A stretch of 64,000 nucleotides of DNA from Streptomyces sp. NRRL F-5126 (GCF_000721265.1 NZ_JOFZ01000005.1:1-64000), one strand, 5' to 3'; shown: positions 42,600 to 52,160, numbered from the stretch's first letter. The notes: generated from the letters alone by a model not told the origin. Made by a program: numbers and translations.

Positions 42600-43796
42600 C
42601 TATCGCGAGGCGAACTTCTTGCTGACGCCCTCGTAGACGCCCTCGGCGACCTTGCCGAGGCGCGGCCCCGCCAGCCAGCCCGCCTTCACCGGGCCGATCG
42701 ACGTGTTCGACACCAGCGCGGGCTTTCCGTCGTCGCCCTTCGCGAACCAGCCGCCGCCCGACGCGCCGCCGGTCATCGTGCAGCCGATCCGGTACTCCGT
42801 CGGCGCCGACCGGTCGAGCGAGAGCCGTCCCGGCCTGTCCTGGCACTGGTAGAGCCGCTGGCCGTCGAACGGCGGTGCCGCGGGGTAGCCGTTGGCCGTG
42901 ATACTCGCGATGTCGGGCACCGCCGGGGCGTTGAAGTCCACGGGCATGGCCGCGCCCACCGTCTCCTGGAGCGACTTGCCGGTGGCGCCGCTCTCCGGCC
43001 TCACGTGCAGCACGGCGTAGTCGTAGGGCGAGCCCTGCCCGCCGGTCTCGGCGCCCTCGGAGATCCACTGCGGCGAGGTTTCCGCCCAGTCCGCCCACCA
43101 GACCCCGTACGGGGCGATCTCCTTCTCGCTCGCCCCGCGCAGCAGGGACGCCGTCAGGCCCTTGTTGTTGTACGAGGGGACGAAGGCGATGTTGCGGTAC
43201 CAGCCGCCCTCCTTGCCGGCATGCACGCAGTGGCCCGCCGTCCACACCATGTTCGACCTGCCGGGGTGCGCCGGGTCCGTGACCACCGTGGCCGAGCAGA
43301 CCATCGAGCCCTGCGGGCCGTCGAAGAACAGCTTGCCCTCCACCGGGACGCTGCCCGCGTAAGGCGTCGCCGCCTGCCGCGCGGCCACGGGCGCGGGCTC
43401 GGGATCGGTGACGCCCTGGTCGCCCGAGAGGTCGTGCGCCCGCATCGGCTGCTCCGCCGTCCTGTCGGCCTTGCGCATGCGATCCGGGTCCCACAGACCT
43501 TTGATGATCGGATTGACGAAGTCCTGCGCCTGGCGCAGCCACTGGTCCTTGTCCCAGTTCTTCCACGCGCCGTGCTTCCACTTGTCGAGGTCGAACCCGT
43601 GCTGCTTCAGCTTGTCCTTGAGGTCGTCCGGGACGGAGAACCCGGGCTCGGGCGTCGCGGTCGCCGACGCGGACGGCGCCGCGCCCGCGTCACCTCCGCC
43701 GCTCGGCCCGCACGCGGTCGCGCTCAGCGCGAGAGCCGCCGCGGCGGCTGTCGCGGCCACCATGCGAACTGCGGGCATGTGACGGGTCGGTGACAT
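42600..43796 (-). CDS. Secreted trypsin-like serine protease (lipoprotein-type signal)
   Basis: A 398-residue exported protein. The signal peptide ends at ALSATAC near residue 29, a possible lipobox. A Ser/Ala/Pro linker and a Trp/Lys-rich segment follow, then a chymotrypsin-fold domain with His in TAGHC, Asp in YDYAVLHV and Ser in GGASGGGW. Start ATG at 43796 has GGGGGAG 6 nt upstream on the coding strand. It is divergent from the siderophore genes. Target unknown. Confidence 0.85.
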   Translation of the reverse strand: MSPTRHMPAVRMVAATAAAAALALSATACGPSGGGDAGAAPSASATATPEPGFSVPDDLKDKLKQHGFDLDKWKHGAWKNWDKDQWLRQAQDFVNPIIKGLWDPDRMRKADRTAEQPMRAHDLSGDQGVTDPEPAPVAARQAATPYAGSVPVEGKLFFDGPQGSMVCSATVVTDPAHPGRSNMVWTAGHCVHAGKEGGWYRNIAFVPSYNNKGLTASLLRGASEKEIAPYGVWWADWAETSPQWISEGAETGGQGSPYDYAVLHVRPESGATGKSLQETVGAAMPVDFNAPAVPDIASITANGYPAAPPFDGQRLYQCQDRPGRLSLDRSAPTEYRIGCTMTGGASGGGWFAKGDDGKPALVSNTSIGPVKAGWLAGPRLGKVAEGVYEGVSKKFASR

Positions 43797-44005
43797 CTGG
43801 GCTCCCCCTGGAAGGTACGTGCACGCGCAGCGCTGCGCGCGGAACGGCCCCACTATGCCGTTGCCGAGGGACACGCCGCACGGCAGGTGCGCGGTTCTGC
43901 GCCACGCGCGCAGGCCAGGGATCTTCCCGCCACCCGTGATCCTCCGCACCCGGCGTCGTTGGTACGTGCGGGGGACACGGCCGGCGCCCGCCGCCGAGCC
44001 CCGGC

Positions 44006-44031
44006 GCCCGGCACGCCACGGCGTGCCGGGC
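44006..44031. terminator. Hairpin upstream of the siderophore aminotransferase
   Basis: GCCCGGCACGC / GCGTGCCGGGC, an 11-bp perfect stem with loop CACG, ending 27 bp before the chosen start. It could end transcription from upstream or act in the 5' untranslated region. No iron-box sequence (TTAGGTTAGGCTAACCTAA-like) is visible in 43797-44058. Confidence 0.45.
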
Positions 44032-44058
44032 ATGGCGACAGCGGGAGGACCGGGAGAC

Positions 44059-45426
44059 GTGGCCGTGACCAAGACAGCCCCTGCGGCGGCGACCGTGGCG
44101 CACGAGGGCATCCTCAGGCGCCAGTCGCAGCGCGAGTCCGCCGCCCGTACCTACGCGCGGTCCCTGCCGATCGTGCCGGTGCGGGCACGCGGCCTCACCG
44201 TCGAGGGCGCCGACGGCCGGCGCTACCTCGACTGCCTCTCCGGAGCCGGCACGCTCGCGCTCGGCCACAACCACCCCGTGGTGCTCGAAGCCATCAGGAA
44301 GGTCCTCGACTCCGGGGCGCCGCTGCACGTGCTCGACCTGGCCACGCCCGTCAAGGACGCTTTCGTCACCGAGCTGTTCGCCACCCTGCCGGCCGAACTC
44401 GCCGCGCACGCGCGGATCCAGTTCTGCGGGCCGGCCGGCACCGACGCGGTCGAGGCCGCGCTGAAACTGGCGCGCACCGCGACGGGCCGCGAGGGCGTTC
44501 TCGCGTTCACCGGCGCGTACCACGGCATGACGGAGGGGGCGCTGGCCGTGTCCGGCGGCGCGCGCGACGTACGGGTCACCCGCCTGCCCTTCCCGCAGGA
44601 CTACCGCTGCCCGTTCGGCCTCGGCGGCGAGCGGGGCGCCGAGACGGCGGCGCGCTGGACGGAGAGCCTCCTCGACGATCCCAGGGGCGGCGTGCCGCGG
44701 CCGGCCGCGATGATCGTGGAACCCGTGCAGGGCGAGGGCGGCGTGCTGCCCGCTCCCGACCCGTGGCTGCGCCGGATGCGGAAGATCACCGCGGACCGTT
44801 CGGTGCCGCTCATCGCCGACGAGGTGCAGACAGGCGTCGGCAGGACCGGTAGCTTCTGGGCCGTGCAGCACAGTGGCATCGTCCCCGACGTGATGGTGCT
44901 CTCGAAGGCCGTCGGAGGGTCGCTCCCGCTCGCCGTGATCGTCTACCACGAGGATCTCGACGTGTGGCGCCCCGGAGCGCACGCCGGCACGTTCCGCGGC
45001 AACCAGCTCGCGATGGCCGCGGGCACCGCCACCCTCGCCTTCGTGCGGGAGAACGGCCTCGCCGAGCGGGCCGCGCTGCTCGGCGCCCGCATGCTCGCCC
45101 GCCTCCGGGCCCTGTCCGCCGAGCACCCGTGCGTCGGCGACGTGCGCGGCCGCGGGCTGATGATCGGCGTGGAGATCGTCGCCCCGGCGGCCGAAGCCGG
45201 CGAGCGCCCCGCGCCCGCGGACGCGCCGCTCGCGTGCGCGGTGCGGAGCGCCTGCCTCGACCGGGGGCTCATCGTGGAACTCGGCGGCCGTGACGGCGCG
45301 GTCGTGCGGCTGCTGCCGCCGCTGATCCTCACCGACGAACAGGCAGAGGCGGTGCTCGACCGGTTCGCCGACGCGCTGGCCGCCGCCGAGCGTGCCGCAC
45401 TCGCGTCCGCAGGACGGTCGCACTGA
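44059..45426 (+). CDS. Diaminobutyrate--2-oxoglutarate aminotransferase family protein
   Basis: A 455-residue class III PLP aminotransferase of the EctB/RhbA group, which makes L-2,4-diaminobutyrate from aspartate semialdehyde. Motifs: YLDCLSGAGTLALGHNHP, AYHGMTEGAL, EPVQGEGGVLP, IADEVQTGVGRTG and LSKAVGGSLPL (PLP Lys). It is the first gene of the siderophore locus; the next gene follows after 31 bp. Start: GTG at 44059 has GGGAGGA 9 nt upstream; GTG at 44065 and ATG at 44032 are alternatives. Confidence 0.88.
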   Translation: MAVTKTAPAAATVAHEGILRRQSQRESAARTYARSLPIVPVRARGLTVEGADGRRYLDCLSGAGTLALGHNHPVVLEAIRKVLDSGAPLHVLDLATPVKDAFVTELFATLPAELAAHARIQFCGPAGTDAVEAALKLARTATGREGVLAFTGAYHGMTEGALAVSGGARDVRVTRLPFPQDYRCPFGLGGERGAETAARWTESLLDDPRGGVPRPAAMIVEPVQGEGGVLPAPDPWLRRMRKITADRSVPLIADEVQTGVGRTGSFWAVQHSGIVPDVMVLSKAVGGSLPLAVIVYHEDLDVWRPGAHAGTFRGNQLAMAAGTATLAFVRENGLAERAALLGARMLARLRALSAEHPCVGDVRGRGLMIGVEIVAPAAEAGERPAPADAPLACAVRSACLDRGLIVELGGRDGAVVRLLPPLILTDEQAEAVLDRFADALAAAERAALASAGRSH

Positions 45427-45457
45427 CCCCGCACCCAGGAACCGCAAAGGAAGACCC

Positions 45458-47302
45458 GTGAACCCCACCCCCCCGTCCGACCTGCCGGTGGCGCCCCACG
45501 CCCCCGAGTCCGTCATGGTGCCCCGCCAGCACGGCGGTGGAGAGCGGCACCCGCACGCCGGACGGACGGGCGGGGCACGTCGCCCCGACCCGCTCGACCA
45601 CCCCGACGCGCACCGCGCCGCCGAATCGGCGGCCGTGGAGAACCTGCTGCGCTGCTGGGTCAGGGAGAACGACATCCAGCCGCCGGACGGCGAGGTGCTG
45701 CGGCTGCCGCTGCCGATGAGCGGCACCGCGCTGCGCGTGCCCGTCGACTACTGGTCGCCGACCGGCTGGCACCGCTTCGGTCCTGCCTTCCTCGACGGCG
45801 CGCCGCACCACGCGCCGCCGGCCGACGCCGTCACCGTCGCAGCGCTGCTCGGCCGGGAGTCCGGCCGCAACCAGGGCACGGACCTGGTCGCCATGGTCGC
45901 CGACTCCGCCCGCCACACCGCACTCTTCCTCGCCCACCGCCGCCACCGCCCCGAACCGGCGCCCGGCGCCGACCCGTTCCTCGCCGCCGAGCAGTCGCTG
46001 GTGCTCGGCCACCCCATGCACCCCACGCCCAAGAGCAGGCAGGGGCTCTCGGAGGCCGAGGCCCTGCGCTACTCGCCCGAGCTCGGCGGCTCGTTCGCCC
46101 TGCACTGGGTGGCCGTCGACCGCTCGGTCCTCGCCGCCGACTCCGCCTGGACGGAGCAGGGCAGGCCGGTGACAGCCGAACGGCTCGCCGGACGCCTGCT
46201 CGGCCGCGTCCCGCTGCCCGCCGGCACCGTCCCGCTGCCGCTTCACCCGTGGCAGGCACGCGACATGGCGCACCGTCCGGCATTCGCCCGGCTCGCCGAC
46301 GCCGGGCTCGTGCACGACCTGGGGCCGCACGGCGACCCCTGGCACCCCACCTCCTCCGTCCGCACGGTGCACAGGCCGGGTGCCCCCGCCATGCTCAAGC
46401 TGTCCCTCGGCGTGCGCATCACCAACTCGCGCCGCGAGAACCTGCGCAAGGAGCTGCGCCGCGGCGTCGAGGTGCACCGGCTGCTGCGCACCGGGCTCGG
46501 CAGGCAGTGGCGTGCCGCGCACCCCGGCTTCGACATCGTCCGCGACCCCGCGTGGCTCGCCGTCGACGGCGCGGACGGCGAGCCCGTGCCCGGCCTCGAC
46601 GTGATCCTGCGGCACAACCCGTTCGGGCCCGCGGACGACGCCGTCTGCGTGGCCGGACTGACCGCGCCACGCCCGTACCCGGGACACGGCACGACGTATT
46701 CGCGGCTCGCGGACATCGTCGCGCGGCTCGCCGTCCGCACGGGAAGACCCGGGCCCGCCGTCGCCGCCGAGTGGTTCCTGCGCTACCTCCACCACGTGGT
46801 CAGGCCGATCCTCTGGCTGGACGGACAGGCGGGCATCGCCCTGGAGGCGCACCAGCAGAACACCCTCGTCCACCTCGACGCCGACGGCTGGCCCATCGGC
46901 GGCCGCTACCGCGACAACCAGGGCTACTACTTCCGCGCCTCGCACCGCGAGGCCCTGGAGCGCAGGCTGCCCGGCATCGGCGCCGCCTCCGACACCTTCG
47001 TCTCCGACGAGGTCACCGACGAGAGGTTCGCGTACTACCTCGGCATCAACAACGTCCTCGGCCTCATCGGCGCGTTCGGCTCGCAGCGCCTGGTCGGCGA
47101 GCAGGTGCTCATCGCGGCCTTCCGCCGGTTCCTCGCGGACGCCGCCGCGTCGGGATCCCCGCTGCCCGGGCAGTTGCTCGCCGCGCCCGTGCTGCGCTGC
47201 AAGGCCAACCTGCTCACGCGGCTGCACGGCCTGGACGAGCTCGTCGGTCCTGTCGACACGCAGTCCGTCTACGTCACGATCACGAACCCGCTGAGGCCGT
47301 GA
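45458..47302 (+). CDS. IucA/IucC-family siderophore synthetase (first)
   Basis: A 614-residue NRPS-independent siderophore (NIS) synthetase. Motifs: HPMHPTPKSRQGLS (ATP site), PLHPWQ, SSVRTV, KLSLGVRITNSRREN, EAHQQNTLVHLD and GRYRDNQGYYF. Such enzymes adenylate a carboxylate, typically of citrate, and join it to an amine. GTG at 45458 follows AAAGGAAG. The stop overlaps an upstream GTG of the acetyltransferase frame, but that gene more likely starts at 47323. Confidence 0.9.
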   Translation: MNPTPPSDLPVAPHAPESVMVPRQHGGGERHPHAGRTGGARRPDPLDHPDAHRAAESAAVENLLRCWVRENDIQPPDGEVLRLPLPMSGTALRVPVDYWSPTGWHRFGPAFLDGAPHHAPPADAVTVAALLGRESGRNQGTDLVAMVADSARHTALFLAHRRHRPEPAPGADPFLAAEQSLVLGHPMHPTPKSRQGLSEAEALRYSPELGGSFALHWVAVDRSVLAADSAWTEQGRPVTAERLAGRLLGRVPLPAGTVPLPLHPWQARDMAHRPAFARLADAGLVHDLGPHGDPWHPTSSVRTVHRPGAPAMLKLSLGVRITNSRRENLRKELRRGVEVHRLLRTGLGRQWRAAHPGFDIVRDPAWLAVDGADGEPVPGLDVILRHNPFGPADDAVCVAGLTAPRPYPGHGTTYSRLADIVARLAVRTGRPGPAVAAEWFLRYLHHVVRPILWLDGQAGIALEAHQQNTLVHLDADGWPIGGRYRDNQGYYFRASHREALERRLPGIGAASDTFVSDEVTDERFAYYLGINNVLGLIGAFGSQRLVGEQVLIAAFRRFLADAAASGSPLPGQLLAAPVLRCKANLLTRLHGLDELVGPVDTQSVYVTITNPLRP

Positions 47303-47322
47303 CACGGGAGGAGAGCGCTGCC

Positions 47323-47907
47323 ATGACGCTCGACGACGGCCTGCTCGACGGCCTGCACGGCTGGGGGCCCGTCCCCTGCTCCGCAGGCGTCCTGCGGCTG
47401 GTGCCCGTGCGCCAGGAACGCGACCTCGCCCTGATCACCGGCTGGATGAACGACCCGGCGGTGGCGGCTTTCTGGGAGCTCGCGGGGCCCGCGTCCGTCA
47501 CCGCCGCCCATCTCGAGGCGCAACTGCGCGGCGACGGGCGCAGCATCCCCTGCCTCGGCGTCCTCGACGGCGTGCCGATGAGCTACTTCGAGGTCTACCG
47601 GGCCGACCTCGACCCGCTGGCCCGCCACTACCCGGCGAGGCCCCACGACACCGGCGTCCACGTCCTGGTGGGCGGCGCGGCCGACCGGGGGAGGGGCGTG
47701 GGCTCCGCCCTCCTGCGGGCAGTGTCGGACCACATTCTCGACCATCGGCCCCGGTGCACGCGCGTACTTGCCGAACCTGACCTGGAGAACACGCCGTCCG
47801 TGTCAGCATTTCTGAGCGCGGGTTTCCGCTTCAGCGCGGAGGTGGACCTGCCCGGCAAACGAGCCGCGCTCATGATCCGGGACCGCGCACTGCGCCGACT
47901 CCTCTGA
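47323..47907 (+). CDS. GNAT acyltransferase, siderophore type (IucB/RhbD-like)
   Basis: A 194-residue GNAT protein. Family features: MNDPAVAAFWEL near the N-terminus, YFEVYRADLDPLARHY, and the acyl-CoA loop GAADRGRGVGSALLRAVSDH. IucB/RhbD-like enzymes acylate a hydroxylated or free amine during hydroxamate siderophore assembly. ATG at 47323 has GGGAGGAG 9 nt upstream; a GTG at 47299 overlapping the previous stop is possible. Confidence 0.85.
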   Translation: MTLDDGLLDGLHGWGPVPCSAGVLRLVPVRQERDLALITGWMNDPAVAAFWELAGPASVTAAHLEAQLRGDGRSIPCLGVLDGVPMSYFEVYRADLDPLARHYPARPHDTGVHVLVGGAADRGRGVGSALLRAVSDHILDHRPRCTRVLAEPDLENTPSVSAFLSAGFRFSAEVDLPGKRAALMIRDRALRRLL

Positions 47908-48040
47908 ACCCATCACAGCGAAGGCCCCGACAGGGCCCCTGACACCGCCAGTGCCCTACCGTAAGTGACCCGCCGTATTCGAACAGTCGTAGGCGGACCG
48001 CCGCCAGGTCCCGCCACCTCCGCTCCGAGGAGCCCTCCCC

Positions 48041-49987
48041 ATGTCGACGACGCCCGTGCATGACTCCAGCGACTCCACCGCACTCGCCGCGCCGGCCCTG
48101 CCGCACTCACCGCTGTACGCACCGCCGGGACTCACCCCGCACCGCTGGAGGGCGGCGTCCCGCCGGCTGCTGGCCAAGCTGGTCGGCGAGTTCGCCTACG
48201 AGGAGATCCTCGCTCCCGTGGAGAGCCGCCGGCACAGCGGCCACTACACGCTCACCCTCGACGACGGCTCCCGCCTCCACTTCCGGGCCCGCCGAGGGGC
48301 GTACGGCAGCTGGCGGGCCGACCCGGCATCGATGACGAGGTCGGGCGAGACGCGTGCGGGTGAAGCGGGCATGGACGAGACAGGCACGGACGAGACGGGC
48401 GCGGCCGGGACGGGCGCGGGCGACGCGGACGGGAGCGGCGCGCCCTTCACCGACCCGTTGCGCTTCCTGGTACTGTCCCGCCGCCTCCTGCGCATCGACG
48501 GCGACACCCTCGGCCACCTGATACGCGAGCTGACCACGACCGTCGCCGCCGACGCGGCCCTCGACCACACCGCGGCGACCGCGGCCCAACTCGCCGACCT
48601 GGGCTACGCCGAACTGGAGGGCCACCAGACGGGCCACCCGTGGATCGTCCTCAACAAGGGCCGTGTCGGATTCTCCGCGACCGACACCGCCCGCTGGGCC
48701 CCCGAGGCCCGCACCCCCGCCACGCTGCCCTGGATAGCCGTCTCGACCCGGCTCGCCGACTACCGCGGCAGCCGGGGCCTGACCGACCCCGGCCGGCTCT
48801 ACGCCGCCGAGCTCGACCCCGAGGTGCGCGCCGCGTTCGAAGGCCTGCTCGCACAGCGCGGACTCGACCCGTCCGGCTACCTCTACCTGCCCGTCCACCC
48901 CTGGCAGTGGGACGAGGTACTGGTCCCGCTCTACGCGCCCGCGATCGCCGACGGATCCATCGTGCCACTGCCGTCCGACGGCGACCTGCGCCTGCCGCAG
49001 CAGTCCATCCGCACGTTCCTCAACATCGACCGCCCCGACCGCCACACCGTGAAGCTGCCGCTGTCCATCCTCAACACCCTCGTGTGGCGCGGCCTGCCCA
49101 CCCGGCGCACGCTCGCCGCGCCCGCCGTCACCTCCTGGGTGCTCGGCCTGCGCGACGCCGACCCGTTCCTGCGCGACGAGACCCGCGTGATCCTCCAGGG
49201 GGAGGTCGCGTCCGTGACCGTGCGGCACCCGCTCTACGACCGGCTCCCCGAAGCCCCCTACCAGTACAAGGAGCTGCTCGGAGCGATCTGGCGGCAGCCC
49301 CTGCTGACCAGCCTCGACCCCGGCGAGCGCGCCCGCACGCTCGCGGCCCTCCTGCACACCGACCCGGCGGGGCGTGCCCTGACGGCGGAGCTCGTCGCAC
49401 GCTCGGGGCTCGAGCCCGCGCGCTGGCTGGCCCGGCTGTTCGCCGCGCTGCTCCCGCCGCTGCTGCACTTCCTCTACCGCTACGGGACCGTGTTCTCACC
49501 GCACGGCGAGAACACGATCGTCGTCTTCGACGAGCACGACGTGCCGGTGCGGCTCGCGATCAAGGACTTCGTGGACGACGTCAACATCAGCTCCGTACCG
49601 CTGCCGGAACACGAGTCGATGCCGGCCGAGGTCAGGGACGTCCTGCTGAGCGAGGACCCGGGTTTCCTCATCCAGTTCATCCACTCCGGCCTCTTCGTGG
49701 GCGTCTTCCGCTACCTCGCCCCGCTGTGCGAGGAGCAACTGGGTGTTCCCGAGAGAGAGTTCTGGTCACTCGTACGGGCGGAGATCCTGCGCCACCAGGC
49801 ACGCTTCCCCGAACTCAAGGACCGCTTCGAAGCGTTCGACCTGCTCACCCCGCGTATCGAGCGACTCTGCCTCAACCGCAACCGCCTCCACCTCGACGGC
49901 TACCGCGACCGGGCGGAACGGCCGCACGCCGCCGTGCACGGAACCGTCGAGAACCCGCTCGCCGCGCACCGGCCGCCCGGGGCGTGA
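48041..49987 (+). CDS. IucA/IucC-family siderophore synthetase (second)
   Basis: A 648-residue NIS synthetase paralogue. Motifs: EGHQTGHPWIVLNKGRVGF, YLPVHPWQWDE, LPQQSIRTFLNID, KLPLSILNTLVWRGLPTR, SPHGENTIVVFDEHDVPVRLAIKDFVDDVNI. Residues about 105-135 form a Thr/Gly/Glu/Asp low-complexity insert (DETGTDETGAAGTG) not expected in the fold. ATG at 48041 follows GAGGAG. A 133-bp gap separates it from the acyltransferase, so it may have its own promoter. Confidence 0.9.
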   Translation: MSTTPVHDSSDSTALAAPALPHSPLYAPPGLTPHRWRAASRRLLAKLVGEFAYEEILAPVESRRHSGHYTLTLDDGSRLHFRARRGAYGSWRADPASMTRSGETRAGEAGMDETGTDETGAAGTGAGDADGSGAPFTDPLRFLVLSRRLLRIDGDTLGHLIRELTTTVAADAALDHTAATAAQLADLGYAELEGHQTGHPWIVLNKGRVGFSATDTARWAPEARTPATLPWIAVSTRLADYRGSRGLTDPGRLYAAELDPEVRAAFEGLLAQRGLDPSGYLYLPVHPWQWDEVLVPLYAPAIADGSIVPLPSDGDLRLPQQSIRTFLNIDRPDRHTVKLPLSILNTLVWRGLPTRRTLAAPAVTSWVLGLRDADPFLRDETRVILQGEVASVTVRHPLYDRLPEAPYQYKELLGAIWRQPLLTSLDPGERARTLAALLHTDPAGRALTAELVARSGLEPARWLARLFAALLPPLLHFLYRYGTVFSPHGENTIVVFDEHDVPVRLAIKDFVDDVNISSVPLPEHESMPAEVRDVLLSEDPGFLIQFIHSGLFVGVFRYLAPLCEEQLGVPEREFWSLVRAEILRHQARFPELKDRFEAFDLLTPRIERLCLNRNRLHLDGYRDRAERPHAAVHGTVENPLAAHRPPGA

Positions 49988-49993
49988 GCGCCG

Positions 49994-50016
49994 TTGTCAG
50001 TCGCCGGCCGTAGGGT
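49994..50016 (+). promoter_or_regulatory. PafBC-type (RecA-NDp) promoter of the dinG-type helicase
   Basis: TTGTCAGTC (49994-50002), 8 nt, TAGGGT (50011-50016), 9 nt before the ATG at 50026. It has one mismatch to the recA element. It begins 6 bp after the siderophore synthetase stop. Confidence 0.75.
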
Positions 50017-50025
50017 GGTCGCGCT

Positions 50026-51996
50026 ATGACGAAGCCATCACTCCCCGAGCTCCTCCACGCCGCCGTCACCGCCGTCGGCGGTGTGGAGAGGCCAGGCCAG
50101 GTCGCCATGGCCGAGGCCGTGGCCGAGGCCATCGACACCCCGTCCCACCTGCTGGTCCAGGCCGGCACCGGCACCGGAAAGTCCCTCGGCTACCTCGTGC
50201 CGGCCCTGGCGCACGGGGAGCGCGTCGTGGTGGCCACGGCGACGCTCGCGCTGCAGCGGCAGCTCGCAGAACGGGACCTGCCGCGCATGGTCGAGGCGCT
50301 GCACCCGCTGCTGCGCCGCCGTCCCGAGTTCGCGATGCTCAAGGGCCGAAGCAACTACCTCTGCCTGCACCGGCTGCACGAGGGCATGCCGCAGGACGAG
50401 GAGGACGGCCTGTTCGACCAGTTCGAGGCCGCCGAGCCGACCAGCAGGCTGGGCCAGGACCTGCTGCGCATGCGCGACTGGGCCGACGAGACGGAGACGG
50501 GCGACCGCGACGCCCTGACGCCCGGGGTGTCCGACCGCGCCTGGGCGCAGGTGTCGGTCTCGTCCCGTGAGTGCCTGGGCGCCACGAAGTGCGCGTACGG
50601 GCAGGAGTGCTTCGCCGAGTTGGCGCGCGAGCGGGCGAAGCTGGCCGACGTGGTGGTGACCAACCACGCGCTGCTCGCCATCGACGCGATCGAGGGCGCG
50701 CCCGTCCTGCCGCAGCACGAGGTGCTGATCGTGGACGAGGCGCACGAGCTGGTCTCCCGGGTGACGGGCGCGGCCACGGGCGAGCTGACCCCCGGGCAGG
50801 TGAACCGCGCGGTGCGCCGTGCGGCCAAGCTGGTGGACGAGAAGGCGGCGGACGCGCTGCAGACGGCCGCGGAGACGTTCGAGCGGCTCATGGAGCTGGC
50901 GTTGCCCGGGCGCCTCGAAGAGATCCCGGAAGACCTGGCGTACGCGCTGATGGCGCTGCGGGACGCGGCCCGCACGGTGATCACGGCGCTCGGCAACACC
51001 CGCGACAGGTCCGTGCAGGACGAGGACGTCGTGCGCAAGCAGGCCATGGCGTCGGTCGAGTCGGTGCACGGGGTCGCGGAGCGGATCGCGAACGGCTCGG
51101 AGTGGGATGTCGTCTGGTACGAGCGCCACGACCGGTTCGGCGCTTCGCTGCGCGTGGCGCCGCTGTCGGTGTCCGGTCTGCTCAGGGAGAAGCTGTTCGC
51201 CGACCGTTCGGTGACGCTGACGTCGGCCACGCTGAAGCTCGGCGGCGACTTCAACGGGGTGGGGGCTTCGCTCGGCCTCGCGGCGGAGGGCACCGGCGGG
51301 GACGAGGTGCCGCAGTGGAAGGGCGTCGACGTGGGATCGCCGTTCGACTACCCCAAGCAGGGCATCCTCTACGTGGCCCGCCATCTGAACACGCCGGGCC
51401 GTGAGGGTTCGCGCGGCGACATGATGGACGAGCTGGCCGATCTTGTGGAGGCGGCCGGCGGGCGCACGCTGGGACTCTTCTCCTCGATGCGCGCGGCACG
51501 GGCGGCGGCCGAGGAGCTGCGCGGGCGGCTGGACGTGCCGATCCTGCTGCAGGGCGAGGAGACCCTCGGCGAGCTGATCAAGGGGTTTGCGGCCGATCCG
51601 CGCACGTGCCTGTTCGGCACGCTGTCGCTGTGGCAGGGAGTGGACGTGCCGGGGCCGTCCTCGCAGCTCGTGGTCATGGACAGGATCCCGTTCCCCCGCC
51701 CCGACGACCCGCTGATGAGCGCGCGCCAGAAGGCGGTGGAGGAGGGCGGCGGCAACGGCTTCATGGCCGTGGCGGCCACGCACGCGGCCCTGCTGATGGC
51801 CCAGGGCGCCGGGCGCCTCGTCAGGGCCACGGAGGACCGCGGGGTGGTCGCGGTGCTGGATCCGCGGCTGGCGACGGCGCGCTACGGGAGCTACCTGAGG
51901 GCCTCGCTCCCCGACTTCTGGTACACGACGGACAGGAACCAGGCCCGAAAGTCACTGGCCGCGATCGACGCGGCGGCCAGGGCGGAAGGCAAGTAG
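50026..51996 (+). CDS. dinG: DinG/YoaA-type ATP-dependent DNA helicase
   Basis: A 656-residue XPD-like superfamily 2 helicase. Walker A AGTGTGKS (about 46-53), a Cys-containing FeS region (CLGATKCAYGQEC and a Cys in YLCLHR), DEAH (LIVDEAHEL), and the C-terminal motifs TLSLWQGVDVPG and GAGRLVR. DinG-type helicases resolve R-loops and forks after damage. It is preceded by a PafBC-type promoter and is convergent with lexA, so it fits a DNA-damage regulon. The symbol follows the family; an orthologue test would settle DinG versus YoaA. Confidence 0.9.
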   Translation: MTKPSLPELLHAAVTAVGGVERPGQVAMAEAVAEAIDTPSHLLVQAGTGTGKSLGYLVPALAHGERVVVATATLALQRQLAERDLPRMVEALHPLLRRRPEFAMLKGRSNYLCLHRLHEGMPQDEEDGLFDQFEAAEPTSRLGQDLLRMRDWADETETGDRDALTPGVSDRAWAQVSVSSRECLGATKCAYGQECFAELARERAKLADVVVTNHALLAIDAIEGAPVLPQHEVLIVDEAHELVSRVTGAATGELTPGQVNRAVRRAAKLVDEKAADALQTAAETFERLMELALPGRLEEIPEDLAYALMALRDAARTVITALGNTRDRSVQDEDVVRKQAMASVESVHGVAERIANGSEWDVVWYERHDRFGASLRVAPLSVSGLLREKLFADRSVTLTSATLKLGGDFNGVGASLGLAAEGTGGDEVPQWKGVDVGSPFDYPKQGILYVARHLNTPGREGSRGDMMDELADLVEAAGGRTLGLFSSMRAARAAAEELRGRLDVPILLQGEETLGELIKGFAADPRTCLFGTLSLWQGVDVPGPSSQLVVMDRIPFPRPDDPLMSARQKAVEEGGGNGFMAVAATHAALLMAQGAGRLVRATEDRGVVAVLDPRLATARYGSYLRASLPDFWYTTDRNQARKSLAAIDAAARAEGK

Positions 51997-52027
51997 GCCG
52001 GCCGGCCAGGGCTCTCTGGCATACGGG

Positions 52028-52079
52028 CGCAGCCCAACGGGCTGGCGCGGGCGCGCTCGGGCCGGGCCGCTGGGCTGCG
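52028..52079. terminator. Inverted repeat between convergent dinG and lexA
   Basis: CGCAGCCCA (52028-52036) and TGGGCTGCG (52071-52079) form a 9-bp stem around a 34-nt GC-rich loop, with an alternative inner hairpin GCCC-AAC-GGGC. A bidirectional terminator is the natural reading. Confidence 0.45.
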
Positions 52080-52160
52080 GCGACGGCCGCCGAGCGGCCC
52101 GCCCGTCCGGGTATGACGCGCACGGATGGCCGCCGTGCAGCACGCGGCCCGGGCAGGCGA

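Noticed and set aside
43797..44058. DmdR1/IdeR iron box before the siderophore genes
   Set aside because: No TTAGGTTAGGCTAACCTAA-like sequence seen on either strand; the only structure is an 11-bp hairpin at 44006-44031.
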